64,000 bases of DNA from Alphaproteobacteria bacterium (GCA_016722515.1 JADKJE010000002.1:186001-250000); one strand, 5' to 3'; counted from the stretch's first letter, positions 52,480-61,138 are shown. Numbers and translations are program-made. The notes: a model not told the origin generated them from the sequence alone.

Positions 52480-52575
52480 AATCCCAATGATCCGGTACCT
52501 CCCATTATTGTTTAGGAATAGTAGTCGCCACATTCGAATTATTACGGACCAACAGACTGGGTTAATAAATATTAG
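52480..52575 (+). pseudogene. second copy of degraded toxin tail B
   Basis: Same as 50422-50517, with the same internal loss. The G of the following GGAG ribosome site is deleted (attagagcc), weakening translation of the next start. Confidence 0.8.
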
Positions 52576-52582
52576 AGCCACT

Positions 52583-52751
52583 ATGTTTCAAAAAATTATT
52601 TCTGTTTTTTTCCTTATAATAGCTCTAGTGGGGTGTCGTCATTATCATAAGACTCCTCCTAATCATACCACAGAGTACCTTACGGATACTCAAAAACGCT
52701 TTTCTAACGAACGTTTTTCATTTCTGTCGCCACGTCAATCAGGGTGGGAAG
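52583..52751 (+). pseudogene. truncated lipoprotein gene 7 (5' end of gene 4)
   Basis: Repeats the first 55 or so codons of gene 4 (MFQKIISVFFLIIALVGC, RHYHKTPPNHTTEYLTD) and then runs into the next gene's leader without a stop (GWEVIKNRGS). It is in frame with the 52775 gene, so a fused precursor could be made, but its ribosome site is damaged. Confidence 0.85.
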
Positions 52752-52774
52752 TTATCAAGAATCGTGGTTCTATC

Positions 52775-53155
52775 ATGAAAGCGTGTTTTATCCGATTATT
52801 GAGCATGTGTGCTGTGTTGGCAGTGGCGGCATGTGTTTCCACAAGCCAATATCAGGTTCAGCAGGTTGCAAAGGCAGATTATAAAGGGCGGCTGTTATCT
52901 GAAGTGTTATCAGAGCTGAAAAGCCAAGGTATTAGCTGTTTACTGAGTGAGCGCTACTCCAAAGATGACCGCTTAAAACCATTAACCGATGGATCACTGA
53001 AGGATGTACAGTTGTATGACTGTATGAAAGAAGACAACTCATTGCTTGGCATGTGCTTGAACCGTGCTCAAATAGTTTTGCTTGCTCAACATGATAAGGT
53101 CATTAAGCTAGCGGCAAATTCCCAACAGCAAAAGGCCTGTTTGTATGACCATTAA
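52775..53155 (+). CDS. lipoprotein of unknown function downstream of the immunity array
   Basis: A 126-residue protein starting MKACFIRLLSMCAVLAVAAC: signal peptide and lipobox VAAC (Cys20). The mature part has a predicted small alpha/beta fold (YKGRLLSEVLSELKSQGISC) and repeated Cys (C near 58, 77, 87, 122). It does not resemble the array lipoproteins. Its upstream region has been replaced by the end of the duplicated segment. A secretin N-domain-like fold is possible but unproven. Confidence 0.7.
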   Translation: MKACFIRLLSMCAVLAVAACVSTSQYQVQQVAKADYKGRLLSEVLSELKSQGISCLLSERYSKDDRLKPLTDGSLKDVQLYDCMKEDNSLLGMCLNRAQIVLLAQHDKVIKLAANSQQQKACLYDH

Positions 53156-53172
53156 TGTAAAAAAGGATACTT

Positions 53173-53475
53173 ATGAACTCTAACATTTCTAAAACGATTC
53201 TTATCGGCGCCTTCGTTGGTGCCAGCGCTTTAGCGCCCACCCTGTGTTATGCAGGTGGTTCAAGTTTGAATGCCAGTATTCCGCTGGATGGGTGGAAGCA
53301 AATTGGCGAGATGTTTAAAGACATCAATAACCGCATGAACAAGAACGAGGAACCGCAGCAAGAAGCAAAGCAAAAAGAGGACGATCCAGTCAAAGAAGCA
53401 GAATCGCAAACCAACACATCATTGGATGAAACAAGGCCACATTACCCCTGCAACTGCAAATTAGCTAATCGGTGA
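53173..53475 (+). CDS. small secreted protein of unknown function
   Basis: A 100-residue protein with a Sec signal peptide (cleavage likely after CYA, about residue 27). The mature part contains PLDGWKQIGEMFKDINNRMNK and a highly charged E/K/Q-rich stretch. It follows the 52775 gene by 17 bases. Its last 34 bases overlap the converging exporter gene, which is unusual and makes the exact C-terminus (HYPCNCKLANR) suspicious. Confidence 0.55.
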   Translation: MNSNISKTILIGAFVGASALAPTLCYAGGSSLNASIPLDGWKQIGEMFKDINNRMNKNEEPQQEAKQKEDDPVKEAESQTNTSLDETRPHYPCNCKLANR

Positions 53476-55232
53476 TAAATACCCTCTTCCTTCAGCAGTT
53501 CATGATGCGTACCGATAGAATCAATTTTACCCTGATCCATTACCACAATCCGATCTGCTTTCTGTACTGTTGAAAAACGGTGGGCGATGATGAGGGTGGT
53601 GCGGTTTTCCATTAGGCGGGTGAGGGCTTGTTGGACTTTTTTCTCATTCTCAGCATCCAGGGCCGAGGTGGCTTCATCCAATAATAATATTTTAGGATTT
53701 TTAAGGATAGAGCGGCTGATGGCCAAGCGTTGCTTTTGTCCACCAGACAGGCGTATGCCTTTTTCACCCAGATGTGTATCAAATCCTTGCGGAAGAGCCT
53801 GAATAAAATCTAAGGCAGAAGCCGCTAACGCCGCTTCTTTAAGTTCTTCAAGCGTAGCATTGGGATTGCCATAGCGGATATTATCAGCAACCGTGCCAGT
53901 GAAAATAATCGGGTCTTGTGGCACAATGGAAATAAGCGAACGTAAATCATGGAGGGTTAACTGATTGATCGGAATCGTATCAATAGCGATGACGCCGGAT
54001 TTCATATCATAGAAACGCATCAATAACTGGAAGATCGTGCTTTTGCCGGCACCGGATTCGCCAACAAACGCTATTTTTTCGCCGGGACGAATAGCGAGAG
54101 TGATGTGATTCAGTGCAAGAGTATCGGGACGCGATGGATAGGAAAAGCAAACATCAGAAAATTGAATAGAGCCTGTGATGGAGGTCGGTAAAGCCATGGG
54201 CTGTTCTGGATCGTTAACCTTGGATTTTATTTTGAGTAAATCAAAAATACGTTCAGCGGCTCCTCCTGCTTTGGAGACATCGCTGGCAACTTCACTTAAG
54301 GCGCCAATGGCACTGGCAACCACAACCGAATAAAACAAAAATGAAACAAGGCTTCCTGATGATAATGTGCCATTGAGCACATCGTGTCCACCCACCCATA
54401 AGGCCGCGACAATTGAACCAAAGACTAGTGTAATCACCATTGCGGTTAAAGAGCCACGTACAGCAACACGTCGAATGGCGGTGCTTAGTGTATCAGCAAC
54501 CTGGACACCAAATAATTTTTCTTCGTAGGCTTCGCGATTAAATGCTTGAACGGTACGAATGCCGTGGATCACTTCTTCCGTCAGTGATGACATATGTGAA
54601 ATTTTTTCCTGGGTTAATTTAGAAAGTCCCCTGGCGCGCTTACCTACGATGATAATGCAGGCAATCACAACCGGAACAATCAGTAGCGTAAAACCTGTTA
54701 ATTTGGGGCTGGTCATAATCAATTGGAAAATGCCGCCGATCACCATCAATATATTACGCATTGCAATAGATAGACTGCCGCCAATGACCGTTTGCAGTAA
54801 TGTGGAGTCGGTGGTGAGGCGTGATAAAATGTCTCCAGATGCGGTTGTCTCAAAAAATTCAGGAGACATATGGATTAAATGGTTGAAAACATCTTTGCGA
54901 ATATCGGCAATGACATGTTCGCCAACATAGGTAATGAGAAAGAAGCGCACAAAGGTAAAAAAGGCCAACGAAATCGTAATGACAAATAAAAGCAGCGTTG
55001 CTTCATTGAGTGAGGCGCGATCACCTTGGGTTAATCCGGCATCCACTAGATTGCGAATTCCCCATCCCATGGCTAAAACAGAACTGGAGGTAAAGATTAA
55101 TGCAATAAAAACGACTACTAATTGCCATTGATAAGGCTTCATATAATGAAGGACAGGACTTAAATCCGACAATTTTCCTTTGGCCGCAGGTGCGGCACCA
55201 GGAAAGAGATCTTCTTTATTAGATCTACGCAC
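53442..55232 (-). CDS. MsbA-like ABC exporter, fused membrane and ATPase domains
   Basis: A 596-residue type IV ABC exporter half-transporter. Six membrane helices lie in about 36-330, with a long hydrophilic N-terminus. The ATPase domain has Walker A GESGAGKST, the signature LSGGQKQRLAISRSI, Walker B ILLLDEATSALD and the His switch IIAHRFS. Such proteins move lipid A, drugs or peptides; substrate cannot be read. It precedes cyaY on the minus strand (14-base gap behind it) and overlaps the 53173 gene. Confidence 0.9.
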   Translation of the reverse strand: MRRSNKEDLFPGAAPAAKGKLSDLSPVLHYMKPYQWQLVVVFIALIFTSSSVLAMGWGIRNLVDAGLTQGDRASLNEATLLLFVITISLAFFTFVRFFLITYVGEHVIADIRKDVFNHLIHMSPEFFETTASGDILSRLTTDSTLLQTVIGGSLSIAMRNILMVIGGIFQLIMTSPKLTGFTLLIVPVVIACIIIVGKRARGLSKLTQEKISHMSSLTEEVIHGIRTVQAFNREAYEEKLFGVQVADTLSTAIRRVAVRGSLTAMVITLVFGSIVAALWVGGHDVLNGTLSSGSLVSFLFYSVVVASAIGALSEVASDVSKAGGAAERIFDLLKIKSKVNDPEQPMALPTSITGSIQFSDVCFSYPSRPDTLALNHITLAIRPGEKIAFVGESGAGKSTIFQLLMRFYDMKSGVIAIDTIPINQLTLHDLRSLISIVPQDPIIFTGTVADNIRYGNPNATLEELKEAALAASALDFIQALPQGFDTHLGEKGIRLSGGQKQRLAISRSILKNPKILLLDEATSALDAENEKKVQQALTRLMENRTTLIIAHRFSTVQKADRIVVMDQGKIDSIGTHHELLKEEGIYHRLANLQLQG

Positions 55233-55245
55233 GGGATAACCTCGT

Positions 55246-55563
55246 TTATGAAATGGTTAGTCCATAAGATAATAGGTCGGATTTTAGAACCTCACATAAT
55301 TCATGTCCGCTACTATTAACCCAGATGGATTTAGAAGAATCAAACGCAAAATGGCCAGCACCACTGATGGGCGATGATACCCAAATTTGCTTTGTCGGCA
55401 AATGCTGGTTAATAACAAATTGTTTGCCCGATGGAGCCGTAATGGTGACAATACCAGGAACGCAATCCACATCAAAGAGTTGTTCATGATCGGCAAGTTC
55501 AACACGGTCAGTCAGTAATGAAAAAAGTTCAGCAACGGTTTCCAGATACTGGGCTTCATTCAT
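55246..55563 (-). CDS. cyaY: iron donor protein CyaY (frataxin)
   Basis: Bacterial frataxin of 105 residues, which binds iron and regulates Fe-S cluster assembly by IscS. The acidic first helix (NEAQYLETVAELFSLL), the central strands FDVDCVPGIVTITAPSGKQFVINQH and the surface motif KQIWVSSP (with Trp) are the family's hallmarks. The length is normal. It sits between the exporter and lysC; the lysC stop lies 3 bases before it. Confidence 0.93.
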   Translation of the reverse strand: MNEAQYLETVAELFSLLTDRVELADHEQLFDVDCVPGIVTITAPSGKQFVINQHLPTKQIWVSSPISGAGHFAFDSSKSIWVNSSGHELCEVLKSDLLSYGLTIS

Positions 55564-55565
55564 GA

Positions 55566-56804
55566 TTATTCTTCTTTGGCATCCAGATCGAATGCGGTAT
55601 GCAAGGCGCGAATAGCCAATTCGGTGTATTCTTCATCAATCAGAACACTGATTTTAATTTCCGAAGTGGTGATAGCGCGAATGTTAATACTGCGATCTGC
55701 TAAGGTTTGGAACATCAATTGCGCCAGTCCCACGTGGCTGCGCATGCCAACGCCCACAACCGATACTTTGGCAACATCGGTATCAATCAACAGTGATTTA
55801 TAGCCTAATGATGCTTTATGTTCTTCTAGCACTTTGCGGGCAAGGGGAATATCGTTTCTGGCTAGGGTAAAGGTGACGTTGGTTTCTTTGCCATCTTCAC
55901 TAATATTCTGGATAATCATGTCGATATTGATTTCAGCTTTAGCAAGAGGAGCAAACATTAACGCCGCCACCCCAGGATGGTCGGGAACTTTAGTTAACGT
56001 GATCTGTGCTTCGCTGCGATTATAAGTGATACCGGTAATTAAACGTCTTTCCACGATTTCCTCCTCGTCAACTAATAACGTTCCTGGTCTGTCCTCGAAG
56101 CTCGAAAGAACCTGGACAACCACATGATGTTTCATGGCCATTTCAACTGAGCGTGTCTGTAATACTTTTGCGCCCAGGGATGCCATTTCCAGCATTTCTT
56201 CATAGGCTACTTTATGAAGTTTGCGTGCTTTGCTTACGATACGTGGGTCGGTCGTGTAGACCCCATCAACATCAGTATAAATATCGCAGCGGTCTGCTTT
56301 TAATGCTGCGGCGATGGCGACGGCTGTGGTGTCTGAACCTCCGCGGCCAAGCGTAGTAACGCGGTTTGTTTCTGGCTCAACGCCTTGGAATCCGGCAACA
56401 ACACCTACTTCGCCTTTGTTGAGTGATTCAAGCATGCGGTCGGGTAGAATATCGCCAATGCGTGCTTTGCTATGGGTCTCATCCGTACTTAAGTGGATTT
56501 GCCAGCCTAACCATGAGCGTGCTTTAATGCCAATGGCTTGAAGGGCAAGCGCAAGAAGGCCAGACGTCACTTGTTCGCCAGAGGCGACGATAGTGTCATA
56601 TTCGGCCAATTCTTCCTTTGCTACTAGAGGTGAGAGTTCTTTGGCCCAATTAACCAACTGATCGGTCGTGCCTGACATAGCTGAAACCACGACTACGACT
56701 TGGTTGCCACGGTCAACTTCTGCTTTGACCCGGTTAGCGACATTGCGGATACGCTCGATGTTTGCAACAGAGGTTCCACCAAATTTTTGAACGATAAGCG
56801 CCAT
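55566..56804 (-). CDS. lysC: aspartate kinase
   Basis: Phosphorylates aspartate, the entry to lysine, threonine, methionine and diaminopimelate synthesis. The 412-residue protein begins ALIVQKFGGTSVANIERI (kinase K-F-G-G motif), which fixes ATG 56804. GRGGSDTTAVAIAAAL is the substrate/ATP region. Two C-terminal ACT domains (about 265-335 and 345-412) suggest feedback inhibition by lysine and/or threonine. It diverges from ubiG, a conserved alphaproteobacterial neighbourhood. Confidence 0.95.
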   Translation of the reverse strand: MALIVQKFGGTSVANIERIRNVANRVKAEVDRGNQVVVVVSAMSGTTDQLVNWAKELSPLVAKEELAEYDTIVASGEQVTSGLLALALQAIGIKARSWLGWQIHLSTDETHSKARIGDILPDRMLESLNKGEVGVVAGFQGVEPETNRVTTLGRGGSDTTAVAIAAALKADRCDIYTDVDGVYTTDPRIVSKARKLHKVAYEEMLEMASLGAKVLQTRSVEMAMKHHVVVQVLSSFEDRPGTLLVDEEEIVERRLITGITYNRSEAQITLTKVPDHPGVAALMFAPLAKAEINIDMIIQNISEDGKETNVTFTLARNDIPLARKVLEEHKASLGYKSLLIDTDVAKVSVVGVGMRSHVGLAQLMFQTLADRSINIRAITTSEIKISVLIDEEYTELAIRALHTAFDLDAKEE

Positions 56805-56923
56805 AAATGTACTTAAACTTAAGTGAACAAAACGAAAAAATGAAAATAGGGCACTAATATACACGAAAGCTAAGGAATTGTCTATTTGCTGATAGAGGGG
56901 AGTGTGATATAAGTGTAAGCTAT

Positions 56924-57679
56924 ATGGATATGAGCTTTAAAAACACGACAGTTGATGATGATGAGGTGGCGAAATTCTCGGCGCTTGCTGATGCTTGGTG
57001 GGATGAGCGGGGGCCTTTTAAACCGCTTCACCAGTTTAATCCTATCCGCATTCAATATATTCGTGACCAAATAACAACACATTTGGTGCAAGATGCTTCC
57101 CAGGAGAAGCCTTTTAAAGGATTGACGGTTTTGGATGTCGGCTGCGGCGGTGGTTTAATCAGCGAGCCAATGTGTCGCCTGGGGGCCACGGTTACAGCTA
57201 TTGATGCTTCAGAAAGAAATATAAAAATAGCGTCTCGACACGCCATGACACAAGAGCTTGAAATAGAGTATCTCCACCAAACAGCAGAGCAGGTTGTGGC
57301 ACAAGAGCGTAGCTTTGATGTGGTGCTAGCACTTGAAATTATCGAACATGTAGCGGATGTGGGGTTGTTCATTGGGGCGCTTAGCCAATTGGTTAAACCG
57401 GATGGCTTGCTCTTTATCGCAACCCTGAACCGCACGCCTATGAGTTATGTTAAGGCAATTGTCGGAGCTGAATATCTATTACGGTGGTTGCCTACCGGTA
57501 CCCATGAATGGAAAAAATTTATTCGTCCATCAGAATTGAGCCGTGCGGTAGAGCAGAATGGGTTAAAGGTTAAAGAATTTCAGGGTTTTACATTAAATAT
57601 CCTTCGGCAGGAATGGTCGTTAACGGCGCAACTGGATGTTAATTATATGGCGGTGTGCCTGCGATCTGTTTCTGAATAA
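56924..57679 (+). CDS. ubiG: ubiquinone biosynthesis O-methyltransferase
   Basis: SAM-dependent enzyme for both O-methylations of ubiquinone synthesis, 251 residues. N-terminus has the UbiG signature ADAWWDERGPFKPLHQFNPIRIQYI; SAM motif I is VLDVGCGGGLISEPMCRLG (residues near 68-86), with post-I ATVTAIDAS and motif GTHEWKKFI near the C-terminus. Divergent from lysC. No strong Shine-Dalgarno is visible at ATG 56924; ATG 56930 is an alternative. Confidence 0.95.
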   Translation: MDMSFKNTTVDDDEVAKFSALADAWWDERGPFKPLHQFNPIRIQYIRDQITTHLVQDASQEKPFKGLTVLDVGCGGGLISEPMCRLGATVTAIDASERNIKIASRHAMTQELEIEYLHQTAEQVVAQERSFDVVLALEIIEHVADVGLFIGALSQLVKPDGLLFIATLNRTPMSYVKAIVGAEYLLRWLPTGTHEWKKFIRPSELSRAVEQNGLKVKEFQGFTLNILRQEWSLTAQLDVNYMAVCLRSVSE

Positions 57680-57911
57680 CCCATTGATATATAGGGCACT
57701 AAAGAAATTTTTAAAAAATCGAACTTTGCTCTTCCACTTTGCTTATTTGATCTGCTATCCTTGTTGTAGGATGGGTGATTAAGGGGGGGGATTATTCCTT
57801 GATGCAAATCCTTGTCAAAAAAGTTAACGTTTTGTTGTTGAATTATTAACTATTTGATGTGAGACTTTGGAATCACAGCTTTCTGTGTATTAACGCTATC
57901 GAGGAGCTTCC

Positions 57912-58646
57912 ATGCGCGTATTATTAATTGAAGACGATAGTTCTACCGCTCGTTCTATTGAGCTGGCATTGGCATCTGAAGGATTTATCTGTGATGCTGT
58001 TGAGCTTGGTGAAGAGGGGTTAGAGATCGGAAAAATATATGATTATGATATTATTGTTTTAGACCTGATGTTACCGGATATCGATGGTTATGAAGTATTG
58101 GCACGCCTTCGCTCTGCTAAAGTAAAAATCCCTATTTTGATCCTTTCGGGCTTATCAAGCTCCGAACAGAAAATCAAAGGCCTTGGCCATGGAGCTGATG
58201 ATTATCTGACCAAGCCCTTTAATAAAGGTGAATTAGTGGCCAGGATTCAGGCGATTGTACGCCGTTCTAAGGGTCACTCAGAATCGGTTATCCGTACCGG
58301 CAAAATAGCGGTTAATCTGGATACGCGCACCGTTGAAATTAATAATAAGCCATTGCATTTAACCAGCAAGGAATATGCAATCATTGAACTTTTGTCATTA
58401 CGTAAAGGAACCATCCTTACTAAAGAGATGTTCCTCAATCATCTGTATGGTGGTATGGACGAACCTGAGCTTAAAATTATCGATGTATTTGTTTGCAAGC
58501 TCCGCAAAAAGCTGATGAATTCCACCGGTGGCCATAACTATATTGAAACCGTCTGGGGACGGGGCTATGTGCTGAAGGACCCAGAAGAGCCTTCGTTTGT
58601 GCTGAGCGACGCCGAAGGTGTTGTGGCGGGAAGCAAAATAATCTAG
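57912..58646 (+). CDS. ctrA: cell-cycle response regulator CtrA
   Basis: OmpR-type master regulator of the alphaproteobacterial cell cycle, 244 residues. The receiver has acceptor Asp51 at the same position as in Caulobacter (VLDLMLPDIDGY), and Lys in YLTKPF. The DNA-binding winged helix (about 125-230) includes TSKEYAIIELLSLRKGTILTKEMFLNHLYG and IDVFVCKLRKK, diagnostic of CtrA. The C-terminus is SKII, without the Ala-Ala degron of Caulobacter CtrA. The 232-base leader holds one GAATC (GANTC) and a TTAAC half-site at 57823-57855, suggestive but not proof of autoregulation. It acts with DivK/PleD encoded at 36-37.7 kb. Confidence 0.95.
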   Translation: MRVLLIEDDSSTARSIELALASEGFICDAVELGEEGLEIGKIYDYDIIVLDLMLPDIDGYEVLARLRSAKVKIPILILSGLSSSEQKIKGLGHGADDYLTKPFNKGELVARIQAIVRRSKGHSESVIRTGKIAVNLDTRTVEINNKPLHLTSKEYAIIELLSLRKGTILTKEMFLNHLYGGMDEPELKIIDVFVCKLRKKLMNSTGGHNYIETVWGRGYVLKDPEEPSFVLSDAEGVVAGSKII

Positions 58647-58667
58647 CCAGGTTGACGATGAACATGC

Positions 58668-58705
58668 CCAATAAGAAAAGCGCCATTAGGCGCTTTTCTT
58701 ATTGG
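58668..58705. terminator. bidirectional-type terminator after ctrA
   Basis: Perfect 17-bp stem (CCAATAAGAAAAGCGCC and its complement) with an ATTA loop; the stem carries A-rich and T-rich arms, so it can terminate on either strand. Confidence 0.93.
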
Positions 58706-58777
58706 AGAAGGTTGACTTTATGACCTAAAGCCGGTAACACCCTACGTTGTTCAGATTATTAATTAATGAGGGTGATT

Positions 58778-59515
58778 ATGTTGAATGTGACTGGTAAGAC
58801 AGCGTTGATTACGGGAGCTACCGGAGGGATTGGGTTTGCGATCGCACAAACCCTTCATAAACAAGGGGCGACGGTTGTGTTGTCCGGCACCCGGGAGCAG
58901 GTGTTACAAGAACATTGCGCCCAATTAGGGGAGAGGGCGTTTGCTTTACCCTGCAATCTCAAGGACAGGGAGCAGGCTGCAGGATTATTTGATAAAGCCG
59001 AGGAGCTTGCAGGAAGCGTCGACATATTAGTCTGTAACGCAGGATTAACTCGCGACAATCTTGTTCTGCGCTTGAAACAGGAGGATTGGGATACCGTTAT
59101 TGAGGTCAATCTTACCTCAACCATGCTGCTTAACCAGGCGGCTTTTAAACGGATGATGAAACGTAAATATGGGCGGATTATTAATATCGCCTCAGTGGTT
59201 GCCGTATCTGGAAATCCAGGCCAGGCCAATTATGTGGCATCAAAGGCCGGCATGATCGGTATGAGCAAGAGCATCGCCCAAGAAGCAGCTTCCCGTAATA
59301 TTACGGTGAATTGCGTAGCTCCTGGCTTTATACGAACCGATATGACGGAGATTTTGACGGATGCACAAAAAGAGGGTATCTTAAAGAATATCCCGGTTGG
59401 CTATATGGGAGAAGCCAGTGATATAGCGGCCTCTGTGGCATTCTTAGCCAGTGAAGAAGCACGTTATATTACCGGCCAGACGCTCCATGTAAATGGTGGG
59501 ATGGTCATGATTTAA
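58778..59515 (+). CDS. fabG: 3-oxoacyl-[ACP] reductase
   Basis: NADPH-dependent SDR (245 residues) reducing 3-oxoacyl-ACP in fatty acid elongation. Nucleotide motif TGATGGIGFAI, NNAG-equivalent CNAGLTRDN, and catalytic Tyr/Lys in YVASKAG. The upstream ATG (58766) is less likely because the GAGGG site lies 6 bases before ATG 58778. acpP follows after 99 bases. Confidence 0.95.
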   Translation: MLNVTGKTALITGATGGIGFAIAQTLHKQGATVVLSGTREQVLQEHCAQLGERAFALPCNLKDREQAAGLFDKAEELAGSVDILVCNAGLTRDNLVLRLKQEDWDTVIEVNLTSTMLLNQAAFKRMMKRKYGRIINIASVVAVSGNPGQANYVASKAGMIGMSKSIAQEAASRNITVNCVAPGFIRTDMTEILTDAQKEGILKNIPVGYMGEASDIAASVAFLASEEARYITGQTLHVNGGMVMI

Positions 59516-59614
59516 GGTAGCGAAGGGCAAATAAGACTTGCGCAAATTTGCCTTCTGTCGTAAAAGATGGTATCCCTTCTTAGGAAATTTGTTTAATTTA
59601 GTATAGGTAAAAAT

Positions 59615-59860
59615 ATGAGCGATATCGAAACACGCGTTAAAAAAATCGTTTCTGAGCATTTAGATGTAGAAGAAGAGTCCATTGCCTCTAACGCAAGTTT
59701 TATCGATGACCTCGGTGCCGATAGCCTTGACCAGGTTGAGCTCGTGATGGCTTTTGAAGAGGAATTTGGAATTGAGATTCCTGATGAAGTTGCCGAGAAA
59801 ATCGTGCGCGTTGAAGACGCCGTAAAATATATCGAAGAACAAACCCAGCAAAACGCTTAG
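59615..59860 (+). CDS. acpP: acyl carrier protein
   Basis: An 81-residue acidic four-helix carrier. The 4'-phosphopantetheine Ser is Ser37 in GADSLDQVELVMAFEEEFG. It is activated by AcpS (10620-11033) and serves FabG, FabF and lipid A enzymes. Strong spacing before fabF (14 bases). Confidence 0.97.
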   Translation: MSDIETRVKKIVSEHLDVEEESIASNASFIDDLGADSLDQVELVMAFEEEFGIEIPDEVAEKIVRVEDAVKYIEEQTQQNA

Positions 59861-59873
59861 TACGTAGTTACTT

Positions 59874-61136
59874 ATGAGAAGAGTTGTTGTAACAGGAATT
59901 GGATTGGTCACACCGCTTGGATGCGGTGTTGAGCCAACGTGGAGCCGCCTTATAGCCGGAGAATCGGGCATTGGCAAAATCACGCATTTTGATGCGTCGG
60001 ATTTGCCTGCGCAGATTGCGGCTCAGGTTCCAGGTGCTGGTCAACCTCATGGTTTTGTTGAGGAAGAGTGGATATCCAAAAAAGACCTCAAAAAAATGGA
60101 TCGCTTTATTCATTTGGGTCTTGCTGCTGCAACGCAGGCGGTTGAAGATGCTGGCTGGAAACCTGAAGACGAAATCGCCAAAGAGCGTACCGGTGTTTTA
60201 ATCGGTTCAGGAATTGGCGGGCTTCGTGCAATTGAAGAATCCGTACTGGAGCTTCATGAGCATGGTCCACGACGCATCAGCCCCTTTTTCATTCCGTCTA
60301 GCTTAATTAATCTGGTATCAGGACATGTCTCCATTAAATATGGATTCAGAGGCCCTAACCATGCGGTCGTCACTGCGTGCTCCACCGGTGCTCATGCCAT
60401 TGGTGATGCGGGACGTTTGATTAAGTATGGTGATGCCGATGTGATGATTGCTGGTGGAACCGAGGCGGCTATATGCCGTATTGGTGTCGCTGGTTTTGCT
60501 GCAGCGCGGGCGTTGTCGACTGCGTATAATGATACTCCTGAAAAAGGATCTCGCCCTTGGGATGCAAACCGTGATGGGTTTGTGATGGGTGAGGGTGCTG
60601 GCATTTTGGTGCTTGAGGAATATGAACACGCTAAAAAGCGTGGCGCTAAGATCTACGGGGAATTAGTGGGTTATGGATTATCCGGTGATGCTTATCATAT
60701 CACCTCGCCATTGCCTGATGGTGATGGTGGCTTCCGTTCCATGCGGGCTGCTTTGGCTGATGCCAAGTTGGAACCAGCTACCGTTGATTATGTGAATGCT
60801 CATGGTACATCAACCCCAGTCGGTGACAGTATTGAGTTGTCGGCGGTTAAACGATTATTTGGCGAACATGCTTATAAATTAGCGATGTCGTCTACCAAAT
60901 CCTCGATTGGTCACTTGCTTGGAGCGGCTGGATCGGTGGAAGCCATTTTCTGTTTGCTCGCCATGCGTGATTCGGTGTTACCACCGACGCGTAACCTGGA
61001 GAATCCATCAGAAGGGTGTGATATTAATCTGGTTGCCAATGTGGCGCAGAAACGCAATGTCGATGTAGCGCTCTCCAATTCATTTGGATTCGGTGGAACG
61101 AACGCTTCAATTCTTTTCAAAAAAATTGAGAGCTAA
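59874..61136 (+). CDS. fabF: 3-oxoacyl-[ACP] synthase II
   Basis: Condensing enzyme (420 residues) that elongates acyl-ACP, including unsaturated chains. Catalytic Cys in VTACSTGAHAIGDAG, the two active His residues in VNAHGTSTPVGDSIE and SSIGHLLGAAGSVEA, and a terminal NSFGFGGTNASILF. The start MRRVVVTGIGLVTPLG matches the family. Confidence 0.96.
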   Translation: MRRVVVTGIGLVTPLGCGVEPTWSRLIAGESGIGKITHFDASDLPAQIAAQVPGAGQPHGFVEEEWISKKDLKKMDRFIHLGLAAATQAVEDAGWKPEDEIAKERTGVLIGSGIGGLRAIEESVLELHEHGPRRISPFFIPSSLINLVSGHVSIKYGFRGPNHAVVTACSTGAHAIGDAGRLIKYGDADVMIAGGTEAAICRIGVAGFAAARALSTAYNDTPEKGSRPWDANRDGFVMGEGAGILVLEEYEHAKKRGAKIYGELVGYGLSGDAYHITSPLPDGDGGFRSMRAALADAKLEPATVDYVNAHGTSTPVGDSIELSAVKRLFGEHAYKLAMSSTKSSIGHLLGAAGSVEAIFCLLAMRDSVLPPTRNLENPSEGCDINLVANVAQKRNVDVALSNSFGFGGTNASILFKKIES

Positions 61137-61138
61137 TC

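Larger units (their letters stand above)
51658..52751 (+). repeat. 1.1-kb direct duplication, copy 2
   Basis: Second copy of 49597-50694. Contains the tail fragment, broken gene 6, a second tail B and the truncated gene 7. Its right end lies near 52751, where similarity to gene 4 stops and unrelated sequence leading to the 52775 gene begins. Confidence 0.9.

Noticed and set aside
52487..52582. Upstream in-frame extension of the ORF ending at 53155
   Set aside because: This part is the degraded toxin tail B; the credible starts are 52583 (truncated lipoprotein) and 52775.
47779..53160. CRISPR or transposon as explanation of the repeats
   Set aside because: Repeat units are 0.1-1.1 kb, carry coding sequence and lack short spacer structure, transposase genes or terminal inverted repeats.
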